From Finegoldia magna ATCC 53516 (GTDB lineage: Bacteria > Bacillota > Clostridia > Tissierellales > Peptoniphilaceae), in contig NZ_CM000955.1 in the NCBI RefSeq assembly GCF_000159695.1, positions 1,342,524-1,406,523 on the forward strand: a stretch of DNA of 64,000 nucleotides, written 5' to 3'. Under the pieces are notes generated by a model. It did no database searches, was not told the DNA's origin, and saw only the letters and a program-made list of their open reading frames with translations. This document shows, one piece after another, positions 52,017-60,953 of the stretch. A program made the position numbers and the translations under genes. Numbering within the stretch: position 1 is the stretch's first letter; every line of letters begins with the position of its first letter.

Positions 52017-54912
52017 ATTCAGCGACAATCAAAAATTAGCTTATTCTACTATAGATAAAAACGTGTGTGTAAATGCAGGTGCAGGAACTGGTAAAACAGA
52101 GGTGGTTTCTGAAAGATTTAGATATATGTACGAAAATGGTATTGATATCAAAAGTATCGTGTGCATAACTTTTACCAACAAAGCTGCTGATGAAATGAAG
52201 GATAGAATTATTCAAAAATTAAACAATCCGAGACTAGTTGACGACATAAATGTATCCACCATTTCATCTTTTTGCAAAAAAATAGTATCGGATAATTCGT
52301 ACTATTTATCCATAGATCCTAGCTTTCAAATCATAGAAGACGATCAAGCTAACAAAATGATTAATGAAATTTTTGATAAAATCCTAGAAAATAGAATTGA
52401 TTTTATCAAGAAACTTGGCAATGTGTTAGATATTTCATATACAGATACTCTTAAAATTATCAGAGATTCTTTCAATAAATTAAGGACGAATAACATCGAA
52501 TTTGAAGTTATTAAAAGAGAAACAATTCTTCAACTAACTAATCTTAGAAATATTGACGATGAAGACATTATCGGAATAAAAAGTTATCTATTTGATCTAA
52601 GAGAAGAATCAGATAATATCAAAGGACTTACGAAAAATAGTAGACTATATAAATTTTTGCATGATGATAAACAAAATTTGGAAATTACAGAATATACTAG
52701 ATTTTTGTTAGAAAGTTTTGAAAATCTTGGAGAGAGCAAGAAAGAAAATGTTCAAGAAATAATTGATGAAATAAATAAAAGAGTTGACGCTATACTTTCC
52801 AATAAAGAAAAACAATATGTAGATTTATATGAAGGATTTTTCGATATTTTGATAGAAATTAGCAGAGAATATTCAATAAAAAAGAATGAAAAAAGCTTCT
52901 TAGATTTTAATGATATTGAAATAATGTGCAAAAAAGCTCTGGGAAATGAAAATATTTTAAAATCTTGTAAAGAAAAATACAAATATTTTATGATAGATGA
53001 ATATCAAGATACATCAAATCTACAAAGAGATATTTTTTATATGTTATGCAGTGATAAAGAGGATTTGGATAGGAACAATCTTTTTGTAGTTGGAGACCCT
53101 AAACAAGCTATATATAGTTTTAGAGGAGCGAACATCAAAGTATTTGAGAAAACTAGGGAAGATATAAGAAAAAGTGGCGGGAAAGACATCACTTTTTATG
53201 AAAATCATAGAACTCATCCAAATATAATGGAGCCTATTAATTACATTTATTCCAATAAAATGAAGGACCGATACGATAGTTTAGTCGCAGTTAATGAAAT
53301 TGGAGATGTAATCGGTAGAGATGAATTTAAACTCAACAATAAGGATGCAAAAACAAAAGATGATTCTACAGATATTTTGGTTTCATGCATTAATGAAAAT
53401 AATTTTAAAGACACTGCAATCTTAGCTAGAACTAAGAATGATTTCTCGGAATACGAAAAAAGTTTGAATAACAGAAATATTCCTTATTATATTTTCGACA
53501 AACAAGGACTGGAAGAATGCAGAGAAATATTAAATCTGATTCAGTTCATAAAATACGCAAGATATGACGATGAAATAAGCAAAGTCGGAATATTATCTAA
53601 TGTTTATGATGTGGATTACAATGAAATATTGAATCAAACAGAAAAATATCAATCAATAATGAAAATAATTGATAAACAAGCAGAGGAATTTACGGAAAAT
53701 CTTACAAAATATACTATTTACGACTCTATATCTAATTATATTGAACAGATTGATTACTTAGGTTTGTTTAGCGAACTTCAAGCAAAAGCAAATGTGATTA
53801 AATTTTTGGAAATTGCTAAGCAATTTGATTCCAACAACTATAATATAGAAGACTTTGTAGATTATTTTGAAAATAATACTAACTTATATCAAATGTCTTT
53901 TGAAGATGAACACAGTGATTTGGTAAAACTTATGACTATTCATAAATCAAAGGGGTTGGGTTTTGATAAGGTTATAGTGGATAATTTGTCAAAACCATCT
54001 ATTAATAAAGATAAATTTCTATTATTTATAGACAACGAAAACATTCAAATGCAATTCGTGCTAGATTTTCCTTTTTCAAAATTCAGAATGAAAAAAGTTA
54101 AGAAATTAATAGAAGAAGAGGAAGATTACGAAGTTGACAACGTGTACTACACGGCATTCACACGTGCGAAAAAAGAGTTATCATTTTCGAATTCGAAAAA
54201 ATCAGGACATTTTAAACAAATAAGTCCATACATTGAAGACTTGCAACAACGAGGAAGTATTAGATTTTTGGAATTAAATGAGAAACCTTTTATAATAGAG
54301 ACATTAGACACAAAATTCGACAAAATAGAGCCGAAAAAAGTAGAAATTAAAAAACTCACTCCAATTGGTATTACGAGTATTTTGAATTCTAATGAAGAAG
54401 TTTTCGATAGCAATCTGCAACAATCTTCAATAAATTATATATTGCTTGGTAATCTGGTTCACATGTATGCGAAATTATCTGACGGAGTAAATTCTCCATG
54501 TATTAAGGAAGTAGATTTCTTAAATAAAGATGAGAAGAAAATTTTCAATGTCGCAACTAAAAACTTTAATCAATTGATAACAGATTTTTCAAATTATAAA
54601 AATGAAATGGATTTTAATTTGCTGTACGAAAATCTAATGATATCAGGATTTATGGACAGAGTGGAATTCTGTGATGAAGAAATAAAAGTTTATGATTATA
54701 AAATAAGTTCACAATCACAAGAATACTTGTACGAAAAATATCACATGCAATTGAAGTTTTATTCTTATGTTTTGAATAAAAAATACAATAAAAATATTAA
54801 AATGGTTCTTGTGAATTTGAGAAAGGGATATATCATTGAAAAAATTTACGACCAAAATTGTGAACAAGAGGTTGAAGTTTTTCTTAACAATTATTTAAAT
54901 CAATTGAATTAG
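52009..54912 (+). CDS. addA: ATP-dependent helicase/nuclease subunit A (AddA/RexA)
   Basis: A 967-residue UvrD-like helicase with a C-terminal nuclease, compact compared with the usual 1,200. Helicase motifs: FSDNQKLAYSTI, VNAGAGTGKTEVVSERF (Walker A), ITFTNKAADEMKDR, MIDEYQDTSNLQRD, VVGDPKQAIYSFRGA, LMTIHKSKGLGFD and YYTAFTRAKKEL. The nuclease active site is recognisable as MISGFMDRVEF and KVYDYKIS. It partners AddB. The promoter of the next gene overlaps its stop codon. Confidence 0.93.
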   Translation: MIKFSDNQKLAYSTIDKNVCVNAGAGTGKTEVVSERFRYMYENGIDIKSIVCITFTNKAADEMKDRIIQKLNNPRLVDDINVSTISSFCKKIVSDNSYYLSIDPSFQIIEDDQANKMINEIFDKILENRIDFIKKLGNVLDISYTDTLKIIRDSFNKLRTNNIEFEVIKRETILQLTNLRNIDDEDIIGIKSYLFDLREESDNIKGLTKNSRLYKFLHDDKQNLEITEYTRFLLESFENLGESKKENVQEIIDEINKRVDAILSNKEKQYVDLYEGFFDILIEISREYSIKKNEKSFLDFNDIEIMCKKALGNENILKSCKEKYKYFMIDEYQDTSNLQRDIFYMLCSDKEDLDRNNLFVVGDPKQAIYSFRGANIKVFEKTREDIRKSGGKDITFYENHRTHPNIMEPINYIYSNKMKDRYDSLVAVNEIGDVIGRDEFKLNNKDAKTKDDSTDILVSCINENNFKDTAILARTKNDFSEYEKSLNNRNIPYYIFDKQGLEECREILNLIQFIKYARYDDEISKVGILSNVYDVDYNEILNQTEKYQSIMKIIDKQAEEFTENLTKYTIYDSISNYIEQIDYLGLFSELQAKANVIKFLEIAKQFDSNNYNIEDFVDYFENNTNLYQMSFEDEHSDLVKLMTIHKSKGLGFDKVIVDNLSKPSINKDKFLLFIDNENIQMQFVLDFPFSKFRMKKVKKLIEEEEDYEVDNVYYTAFTRAKKELSFSNSKKSGHFKQISPYIEDLQQRGSIRFLELNEKPFIIETLDTKFDKIEPKKVEIKKLTPIGITSILNSNEEVFDSNLQQSSINYILLGNLVHMYAKLSDGVNSPCIKEVDFLNKDEKKIFNVATKNFNQLITDFSNYKNEMDFNLLYENLMISGFMDRVEFCDEEIKVYDYKISSQSQEYLYEKYHMQLKFYSYVLNKKYNKNIKMVLVNLRKGYIIEKIYDQNCEQEVEVFLNNYLNQLN

Positions 54913-54931
54913 CTAAATTATGGGTTATAAT
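54904..54931 (+). promoter_or_regulatory. promoter of the second two-component operon
   Basis: TTGAAT (54904-54909), 16 bp, TATAAT (54926-54931). It begins inside the last codons of addA. Confidence 0.7.
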
Positions 54932-54948
54932 AATACATGAGGTGTGAT

Positions 54949-55638
54949 ATGAGTATTAAAGTTCTTTTAGTAGAAGATGAAGATAATATAAGACAATTTA
55001 CAAAAATAAATTTAGCAAGAGAAGGCTTTGAAATTTTGGAAGCTGAGTCTGGAGAAAAAGGAGTAGAACTAGCAGAACTAAACAAACCAGACGTTGCTGT
55101 TTTAGACATAATGCTTCCTGGAATTGACGGATTTGAAGTTTGCAAAATTTTAAGAAATAAATTCCCGAATATTGTTATTATAATGTTGACTGCAAAAACT
55201 CAAGATAACGATAAAATTGAAGGTCTTGAAAGAGGAGCAGACGATTATTTGACAAAACCATTTAATCCACGTGAATTGATACTTAGAATAAAATCCGTTT
55301 TGAGAAGAAGTCCGCAAAAACAAAATAATAGTCAAATTATTGAAGATGAAACATTCAAACTTGATATGTATTCGAGAACTTTTTATAAAAATGGAAAAGA
55401 AATTACATTGACTCCAACAGAACTTAACATAATAAAGCTTTTGATGCAAAATCCTGGAAAAGCAATTACTAGAGATGAATTGATGGATAAAGCATGGGGT
55501 GAAGATTTTATAGGTGATGCTAAAATTGTTGATGTCAATATGAGAAGATTGAGAAGCAAAATTGAAGAAGATTCAACTCATCCAAAATATATTGTAACGG
55601 TTTGGGGAGTTGGTTACAGATGGGAAAATAAAAAATAA
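54949..55638 (+). CDS. OmpR-family response regulator
   Basis: A 229-residue regulator: receiver with Glu9-Asp10, phospho-acceptor Asp53 in VAVLDIMLPGIDGF, the switch Thr in IIMLTAKTQ and Lys in YLTKPFNP, then a winged-helix domain (about 130-228, TLTPTELNIIKLLMQNPG; VWGVGYRWE at the end). I choose ATG 54949 because GAGGTG sits 5 nt upstream; the ATG at 54937 lies before that site. The histidine kinase follows with a one-base overlap. Its target genes are unknown, but the anchored protein downstream is a likely partner. Confidence 0.92.
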   Translation: MSIKVLLVEDEDNIRQFTKINLAREGFEILEAESGEKGVELAELNKPDVAVLDIMLPGIDGFEVCKILRNKFPNIVIIMLTAKTQDNDKIEGLERGADDYLTKPFNPRELILRIKSVLRRSPQKQNNSQIIEDETFKLDMYSRTFYKNGKEITLTPTELNIIKLLMQNPGKAITRDELMDKAWGEDFIGDAKIVDVNMRRLRSKIEEDSTHPKYIVTVWGVGYRWENKK

Positions 55639-57044
55639 TGAGTATTAAAAACAAAATAATGTATTCCTTTGTATTTTTAACAAGTATTACCGCGATAATA
55701 CTTGTTATATTTTCTATTTATGCTACTAAGTTTTATTATTATTCTACAATGGAAGGCGTTTTGAACAACGAAATAAGATATTCGACAAATTTGTACAGCT
55801 CGTATATGGCAGATTATGAATTAGATGAAGTAATTGCCGAAGACAAAAACCAGTTTTACAGACAAACTGACTGCCAAGTGCAAATTTTAGACAATAATCA
55901 AGTTGTTGTATTTGACTCAATTGCAAGTCCTAATTTGGGAGAAAAAATAGAAACATCAGATGTAATAAGTGCAATAAATGGTCAGAGTGGAAGATACACA
56001 GGAAAAGTTAGTTATTCTGATTCAAATATTATTTCTGTTTCTGTTCCACTTGAATCCAGAGGAAAACAAGTCGGGGTTTTAAGATACATTTCAAGTTTAA
56101 AAGAAGTAGACAGGGCAATAAGAGTGAAGTCCGTATCTTTTGCTTTGTTCGGGTTTTTGGTAATATTATTCAGTATTTTATTGAGTAAAATTTTGACTAA
56201 AAGCATAATTAAACCGATAAATAGTCTTGCTAAAACTGCCGAAAAAATGGCTAAAGGTGATATGGAAGTAAGAGCAAAAGAAAATGACACAGATGAAATT
56301 GGAAGACTTGGAATGACTTTGAATTTATTGACGGACAATATTAACAAGAAAGAACAATTGAAAAACGAATTTATTTCAAGTGTTTCACATGAATTGAGAA
56401 CACCATTAACATCTATAAAAGGGTGGGCGCAAACTTTAAAATACGATCCGTCAGATTTAGAAACAACAACTATGGGCATAGACATAATTGATAGCGAATG
56501 CGACAGACTTACAAATATGGTTGAGGAGTTACTTGATTTTTCAAGATTTACTTCTGGAAGAATTTCAATCGTAAAAAGAAAACAAAACTTAATTGAATTA
56601 GCAGAACGCATCAAAAACCAATTGCTCCCTAAAGTTCGTTCAAAAGGAATTGATTTGATATTGAATTATGAAAGTCCAGAACTCATCGCTACATTTGACG
56701 AAGATAGAATCAAGCAAGTTTTCATTAATATTTTAGATAATGCTATAAAATTTACCTCAGAAAAGGGAACGATAATTATTAATATTGAAAAAACTGAGAA
56801 ATTTGCAGAAATTTCCATAATAGATACGGGAATTGGAATTTCATTTGAAGAAATAGAACTTGTAACTGGTAAATTCTACAAAGGATCCAATTCTAATTCA
56901 CATGTAGGTTTGGGGCTTTCTATTTGTGAAGAAATAGTAAAACTTCACAAAGGAGAATTGATGATTAAATCTAAATTAGATGAAGGAACTACAGTTTCGT
57001 TTACATTGCCATTAGGAGATGATGAAAATGAAAAAGACAACTAG
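55638..57044 (+). CDS. membrane sensor histidine kinase
   Basis: A 468-residue kinase: TM1 (about 8-30), an extracytoplasmic sensor domain (30-165), TM2 (about 168-190), a HAMP domain (about 190-243, KPINSLAKTAEKMAKGDMEV) and HisKA with His251 in SVSHELRTPL. HATPase boxes are NILDNAIKFTSEKG, DTGIGISF and VGLGLSICEE. It forms the pair with the preceding regulator and overlaps the next gene by 17 bp, which suggests that the third protein belongs to the same signalling unit. Confidence 0.92.
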   Translation: MSIKNKIMYSFVFLTSITAIILVIFSIYATKFYYYSTMEGVLNNEIRYSTNLYSSYMADYELDEVIAEDKNQFYRQTDCQVQILDNNQVVVFDSIASPNLGEKIETSDVISAINGQSGRYTGKVSYSDSNIISVSVPLESRGKQVGVLRYISSLKEVDRAIRVKSVSFALFGFLVILFSILLSKILTKSIIKPINSLAKTAEKMAKGDMEVRAKENDTDEIGRLGMTLNLLTDNINKKEQLKNEFISSVSHELRTPLTSIKGWAQTLKYDPSDLETTTMGIDIIDSECDRLTNMVEELLDFSRFTSGRISIVKRKQNLIELAERIKNQLLPKVRSKGIDLILNYESPELIATFDEDRIKQVFINILDNAIKFTSEKGTIIINIEKTEKFAEISIIDTGIGISFEEIELVTGKFYKGSNSNSHVGLGLSICEEIVKLHKGELMIKSKLDEGTTVSFTLPLGDDENEKDN

Positions 57045-58500
57045 TATATTGGTAGGTGCGATAGTTTTAATTTTGCTGATTGTTTTCATAATGTTCAGAA
57101 ACAAAGAACAATCTGCAGTTGAAAATATCAAAGTTCCTGAAAATAATTTATTGGTCGCAGCAGGTGTGTGGCAAATTGATAAGAAAGAAAGTTTTTCTGA
57201 TTCAAAATCAAAAGCTTCAGATGAAATAGGTAAACTTTATGTCGATGAATCTATAGTTGTTTTCGGAAAAAGATTCACTATAAATCCCAAATTTTCGTCT
57301 AAATTTGTAAGTTTGCAAAATTATCTAAGTAAAAAAACAAGCGACGAAAATATAAGTAAGAAATTTTCGAAAGATAAAAAAAAGGTAATTACAATTTCCG
57401 ATGGTAGCAAGTTTTATCAAGATGTTGTTGTAATGGATAAAAACAATATAATACTTCCATACAACGGTGTACTTTATTACATGAAAAAAACTGAAAACAA
57501 AGTTAGCAGAACTTTTATTGAAAATTACCAGTCGACGTATGAAAGTAAATATTATGAGAATAAAGGCAATAATTTAAAAGATAAAGAAAATATTGCTCTT
57601 CTAATTGGAATCAAAAATAAAGTTGTAAGAAATGAAAAAACAGATATTTCTTATAGGACAATTTTATTGGATATTGATAAGAAAAACAGGGCACAAATTT
57701 ATCAAACATCGGCATTGTTTTTCCCTAGAAAAAATGGATTCTGGATTATGGAATACAAAAAGAATGAGTTTGATAATAACTATGTAGAGCAATTTTTAGC
57801 TAAGCCAGTTTATTCAGGCGATAATTCTAAGGAAAATAAAAAATTGGAATTTGACTCATCTGCAGAAATAACATACCTTGGGCCAGAATATATTTCAATT
57901 ATGAGAATAAAAGATCAATTCGAAGATTATTCTATATATGACATTGATAAAATGAGTAATAATAACGAATTGAATATAGATCAAATCGGAGGAAAAGAAG
58001 CTGTAAATGTATTGAAGAATTCCATTGCAGAAGAATCAACAGATTCTAATTCTGAAATTACTACGAACGATAAGAATGAAGATTACAAAAATATTGGAAT
58101 TGTAAGAAATTCTGGTAAATTGAATTATCAAACACAATATACATTCAAAGAAAATAACGAAGTTAAGTTGAAAAATGTAATTCTAAATATCGTATCGCAT
58201 TTGAATTTATCACCAGATGAATTATCCATGAATTGGCAATCTATTAAAAATTTAAAAAGTAGTGCTATAGATGCTTATTCTTCTCCTGATAAGAGAATAT
58301 TAATAGTTCAAACGACAGACGAAATATTAATTTACGATTATTCTAATGATAATAAATTAATAGGAAGTATTCCAATTACGAAAGATGATTCAATTATAAT
58401 GAGTGAATGGGCAATAGGAAATTATGCCGAAATGTGGAAAAAAGAATTTCAAAACAACGACAAAATTCCATCATCATTTATTACTAACCTAAGACAATAA
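57028..58500 (+). CDS. unrecognised single-pass membrane protein of the two-component operon
   Basis: A 490-residue protein with an N-terminal transmembrane anchor (about 5-22) and a large, Lys/Asn/Ser-rich extracytoplasmic part. I recognise no catalytic motif. The region 23-150 has beta-rich segments (LLVAAGVWQIDKKESF, IVVFGKRFTINPKF), and a second set lies at 360-490 (SAIDAYSSPDKRILIVQTTD). I start at ATG 57028, 9 nt after AGGAG; ATGs at 57019 and 57022 overlap that site. It overlaps the kinase gene by 17 bp and ends in a terminator, so it may modulate the kinase, as YycH does for WalK, but it is not YycH by sequence that I can see. Confidence 0.7.
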   Translation: MKKTTSILVGAIVLILLIVFIMFRNKEQSAVENIKVPENNLLVAAGVWQIDKKESFSDSKSKASDEIGKLYVDESIVVFGKRFTINPKFSSKFVSLQNYLSKKTSDENISKKFSKDKKKVITISDGSKFYQDVVVMDKNNIILPYNGVLYYMKKTENKVSRTFIENYQSTYESKYYENKGNNLKDKENIALLIGIKNKVVRNEKTDISYRTILLDIDKKNRAQIYQTSALFFPRKNGFWIMEYKKNEFDNNYVEQFLAKPVYSGDNSKENKKLEFDSSAEITYLGPEYISIMRIKDQFEDYSIYDIDKMSNNNELNIDQIGGKEAVNVLKNSIAEESTDSNSEITTNDKNEDYKNIGIVRNSGKLNYQTQYTFKENNEVKLKNVILNIVSHLNLSPDELSMNWQSIKNLKSSAIDAYSSPDKRILIVQTTDEILIYDYSNDNKLIGSIPITKDDSIIMSEWAIGNYAEMWKKEFQNNDKIPSSFITNLRQ

Positions 58501-58514
58501 AATTAATCGGAACT

Positions 58515-58553
58515 AAGAAGTGGATAATCCAGAAAATTATCTACTTCTTTTTA
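58515..58553 (+). terminator. terminator of the two-component operon
   Basis: Stem AAGAAGTGGATAAT/ATTATCTACTTCTT with a 7-nt loop, then T3-5. Confidence 0.85.
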
Positions 58554-58594
58554 GATTATTTCAATAAATTGAATTTTAAAAACATTTAAAACTC

Positions 58595-58622
58595 TTTACA
58601 AATTCTTAAAATAGTGTATAAT
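58595..58622 (+). promoter_or_regulatory. promoter of the tandem tRNA-Lys genes
   Basis: TTTACA (58595-58600), 16 bp, TATAAT (58617-58622), 22 bp before the first tRNA. Confidence 0.75.
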
Positions 58623-58644
58623 ATTATTGTTGTGGTAAAGATAT

Positions 58645-58720
58645 GCGCCTTTAGCTCAGTTGGTAGAGCAACTGACTCTTAATCAGTGGGCCCAGGGTTC
58701 GAGTCCCTGAAGGCGCACCA
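58645..58720 (+). tRNA. tRNA-Lys (anticodon CTT), copy 1
   Basis: Acceptor GCGCCTT/AAGGCGC, anticodon loop CTCTTAA, encoded CCA. Confidence 0.95.
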
Positions 58721-58739
58721 CTTTTTTAAAATTTAATAT

Positions 58740-58815
58740 GCGCTTTTAGCTCAGTTGGTAGAGCAACTGACTCTTAATCAGTGGGCCCAGGGTTCGAGTC
58801 CCTGAAGGCGCACCA
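58740..58815 (+). tRNA. tRNA-Lys (anticodon CTT), copy 2
   Basis: Identical to copy 1 except base 5 (T for C), which makes a T-G wobble in the acceptor stem. It is a recent tandem duplication, 19 bp after copy 1. Confidence 0.95.
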
Positions 58816-58818
58816 TCT

Positions 58819-58845
58819 AATCCGAGATTGACTCGGATTTTTTTA
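58819..58845 (+). terminator. terminator of the tRNA-Lys pair
   Basis: Stem AATCCGAG/CTCGGATT with a 5-nt loop, then T6. Confidence 0.9.
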
Positions 58846-58883
58846 TTTTAGAAAATTAAATTATCTTAAAAGTTCAATATATA

Positions 58884-58892
58884 TGATATAAT
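58884..58892 (+). promoter_or_regulatory. extended -10 promoter before 58911
   Basis: TGATATAAT (TGnTATAAT) is followed closely by AAAGGAGG and the ATG. No clear -35 is visible. Confidence 0.6.
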
Positions 58893-58910
58893 AAAAAAAG
58901 GAGGATTAAC

Positions 58911-59294
58911 ATGAAATCAATTTTATCTGTAGTATGGAAATACAAAGGTTTTACTTTTTTGTTTTTCATATTTGTAGCTATACTAATGATTATAGTGCAT
59001 TTTTTACATAATAAATTACACAATAAACAAAAAAAATATATATTCACAACTGCTATTTTTATTTTATCAGCTGTTCTTTTTGTAATGTCGATGTTGTCAA
59101 TTTTAAATAGATTTGGACTTACATTGTTAATGATGTTTACTTTTACATTTGCATCGGCTGTAATTTGCTTAGCGTATTCTTTGATTTTGGATATCGTAAA
59201 TCCTATTCCTCAAAAGAAAAAAAGCTTAGAATTTCGTAATATAATTGAAAAATTTGACAGATTAGTTGAAGAATCTAGGAGTACCAAACAATGA
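58911..59294 (+). CDS. uncharacterised three-helix membrane protein
   Basis: A 127-residue protein with three transmembrane segments (about 12-34, 45-63 and 66-92) and a basic, helical C-terminal cytoplasmic tail (KKKSLEFRNIIEKFDRLVEE). I recognise no family. A strong AAAGGAGG precedes the ATG. It overlaps the next gene, a HAD phosphatase, by 4 bp, so the two are co-translated. The tail ends in a Ser/Arg/Lys-rich segment. Function unknown. Confidence 0.75.
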   Translation: MKSILSVVWKYKGFTFLFFIFVAILMIIVHFLHNKLHNKQKKYIFTTAIFILSAVLFVMSMLSILNRFGLTLLMMFTFTFASAVICLAYSLILDIVNPIPQKKKSLEFRNIIEKFDRLVEESRSTKQ

Positions 59295-60016
59295 AAATAG
59301 GCGCGTTTTTTGATATTGATGGAACAATAGCCAGAGATTCACTGATGATTGAGCATTTCAAAAAATTAGTTAATTTTGAAATAATAGATCAAAAATTATA
59401 CTACGAAAAAGTTTATCCAGCATACCAAAAATACGAAAAAAGAAAAATCGACTATGATGAGTATCTCAATCAATTGGTTGATGTGTATAAGTACAAACTC
59501 AAAGGCTTTAGCAGTGAGTTTAATGAATTTATATCCAATCAAGTAATCAGCCAAGTTAAAGAGAAAGTTTACAGATATACCCGTGAGATGATAGAATTTC
59601 ACAAAGAAAATAATCATCTGATATTTTTTATTTCAGGAAGCCCGGACTTTTTGGTAAAAGAAATGGCTGAGAGTTATGGCGTAACAGAATACAGAGCATC
59701 CTTGTATTTGAAAAAATCGGGAATGTACACTGGAGAAGTGGTGCCAATGTGGGATAAAAATAGTAAAAAGGCTGTAATTGATGAAATTGTTCAACGTTAT
59801 GATATTGATGTCGATAATTCATACTGCTACGGTGATACTTCTGGTGATTTTTCTATGATTAATATGATGGGAAAACCAACAGCGATTAATCCTACAAAAG
59901 AGCTATTTGAACTTATCAGAGCAAACGAAAAAATAAATGAAAAAACCAAAATAATCATTGAAAGAAAAGATGTAATATACGATTTTCCTAAAAATGGTAA
60001 AATTTTAGATATTTAA
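59291..60016 (+). CDS. HAD-superfamily (subclass IB) phosphatase
   Basis: A 241-residue HAD hydrolase. Motif I is AFFDIDGTIARDS (nucleophile and acid Asp), motif II is IFFISGSPDFL, motif III is the Lys of WDKNSKKAVIDEI and motif IV is YCYGDTSGDFSMINMMG. The helical cap between motifs I and II is that of the SerB/PSP-like IB group. Substrates of such proteins range from phosphoserine to lipid phosphates, so none can be assigned. It is coupled to the small membrane protein upstream. Confidence 0.9.
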   Translation: MKIGAFFDIDGTIARDSLMIEHFKKLVNFEIIDQKLYYEKVYPAYQKYEKRKIDYDEYLNQLVDVYKYKLKGFSSEFNEFISNQVISQVKEKVYRYTREMIEFHKENNHLIFFISGSPDFLVKEMAESYGVTEYRASLYLKKSGMYTGEVVPMWDKNSKKAVIDEIVQRYDIDVDNSYCYGDTSGDFSMINMMGKPTAINPTKELFELIRANEKINEKTKIIIERKDVIYDFPKNGKILDI

Positions 60017-60028
60017 GAAGCGTAACAG

Positions 60029-60059
60029 AATCTCTTCACGGTTGTGAGGAGAGTTTTTT
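60029..60059 (+). terminator. terminator after HAD phosphatase
   Basis: Stem CTCTTCAC/GTGAGGAG with a 4-nt loop, then T6. Confidence 0.85.
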
Positions 60060-60067
60060 ATATGCAA

Positions 60068-60111
60068 AGACCACAGAAGAATTTTGAAGTTCATCTGTGG
60101 TCTAAATTTTT
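60068..60111. terminator. second hairpin between convergent genes, near the sortase stop
   Basis: A perfect 10-bp stem AGACCACAGA/TCTGTGGTCT with a 16-nt loop. It has T5 a few bases later on the plus strand and a weak T tract on the minus strand. Confidence 0.65.
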
Positions 60112-60114
60112 GTT

Positions 60115-60786
60115 CTAATTTTGTTTGAAATAATTTTTGTCGTATTTAAAAGATCTAACAAGTTTTCCTATTTGGAATACTCTGTTATTAGGATCATTTG
60201 GCATATCACATGTCATTAAAGAAAGAATAGGTTTATTATCATAATTTTCAATTCTATCGTCTTCTAGCATATAAAATGCATAAGAGTCAGTGACTTTTCT
60301 ATCTACGATTTCATATTCGTAGATGTTCTTCTTATCTGTAATGTAAACTTTAGTACCTTTAGTTAAATCATACACTTTACTAAACAAAGAGCCGTTTCTT
60401 TTCATGTAGTGACCTGTTAGTGTGTAATTTTTTTCTCCCATTTTTTGATTTTCTTTCATTGTGGCTGCACCACTTAATAAGTGCTCGTCAGTTACTCCAC
60501 GATGAATAGGTAAACTCAAATTATAATCAGGGATAATAATTTGTCCAATAACATTTTCTCCGCTTATTGCTGTAAAATTAAACAATGATGTAGTTGTGCT
60601 AATGGAGTTTACGGCGTCAAAGTCGTTTTTGAATTCCTTTTTGTTGTTTTGTTCCATTTCTGTGGATGATATATCTTTACTTATATCATTTTCACTATAA
60701 TAGGTAGGTATTAATCTGGCTGCGAAATATAAAGCAAAAAGCAGAATACCTATCGTCATTAAAAAAATTCCAAATTTCTTTCTCAT
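60115..60786 (-). CDS. class A-like sortase
   Basis: A 223-residue membrane-anchored transpeptidase: TM anchor (about 6-25), a linker, then the sortase barrel with catalytic His126 in TLTGHYMKR, Cys193 in LSLMTCDMP and Arg202 in NNRVFQIG. It cleaves an LPXTG-type signal and links the surface protein to peptidoglycan. I start at ATG 60786, 6 nt after AGAGG; the ATG at 60792 abuts that site. No substrate protein or pilus gene is adjacent, so it looks like a housekeeping sortase. Confidence 0.9.
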   Translation of the reverse strand: MRKKFGIFLMTIGILLFALYFAARLIPTYYSENDISKDISSTEMEQNNKKEFKNDFDAVNSISTTTSLFNFTAISGENVIGQIIIPDYNLSLPIHRGVTDEHLLSGAATMKENQKMGEKNYTLTGHYMKRNGSLFSKVYDLTKGTKVYITDKKNIYEYEIVDRKVTDSYAFYMLEDDRIENYDNKPILSLMTCDMPNDPNNRVFQIGKLVRSFKYDKNYFKQN

Positions 60787-60884
60787 ATTCATCCTCTTTA
60801 ATTTTTATTACGTAGAGTATTTTAACATATATTTAAATTTAAGTAAATATCAATAAGAACGTATATTCAGAACGTATAAAAACA

Positions 60885-60913
60885 TTGAAAGCATCATATA
60901 TAAAAGATATTAT
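60885..60913 (+). promoter_or_regulatory. promoter of the dcw cluster
   Basis: TTGAAA (60885-60890), 17 bp, TATTAT (60908-60913). The start point would be near 60920, directly at the MraZ repeats. Confidence 0.65.
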
Positions 60914-60918
60914 TAATG

Positions 60919-60947
60919 TAGTGGAATGAAAGTGGAACAAAGTGGAG
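60919..60947 (+). promoter_or_regulatory. MraZ-binding box upstream of mraZ
   Basis: There are three GTGGA(A/G) repeats at 60921, 60932 and 60942, about one helical turn apart. The last two read AAAGTGG-N3-AAAGTGG, the form described for MraZ operators. The third repeat also contains the GGAGG ribosome site of mraZ, so bound MraZ would cover the start of the transcript. Confidence 0.85.
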
Positions 60948-60953
60948 GGAAAA

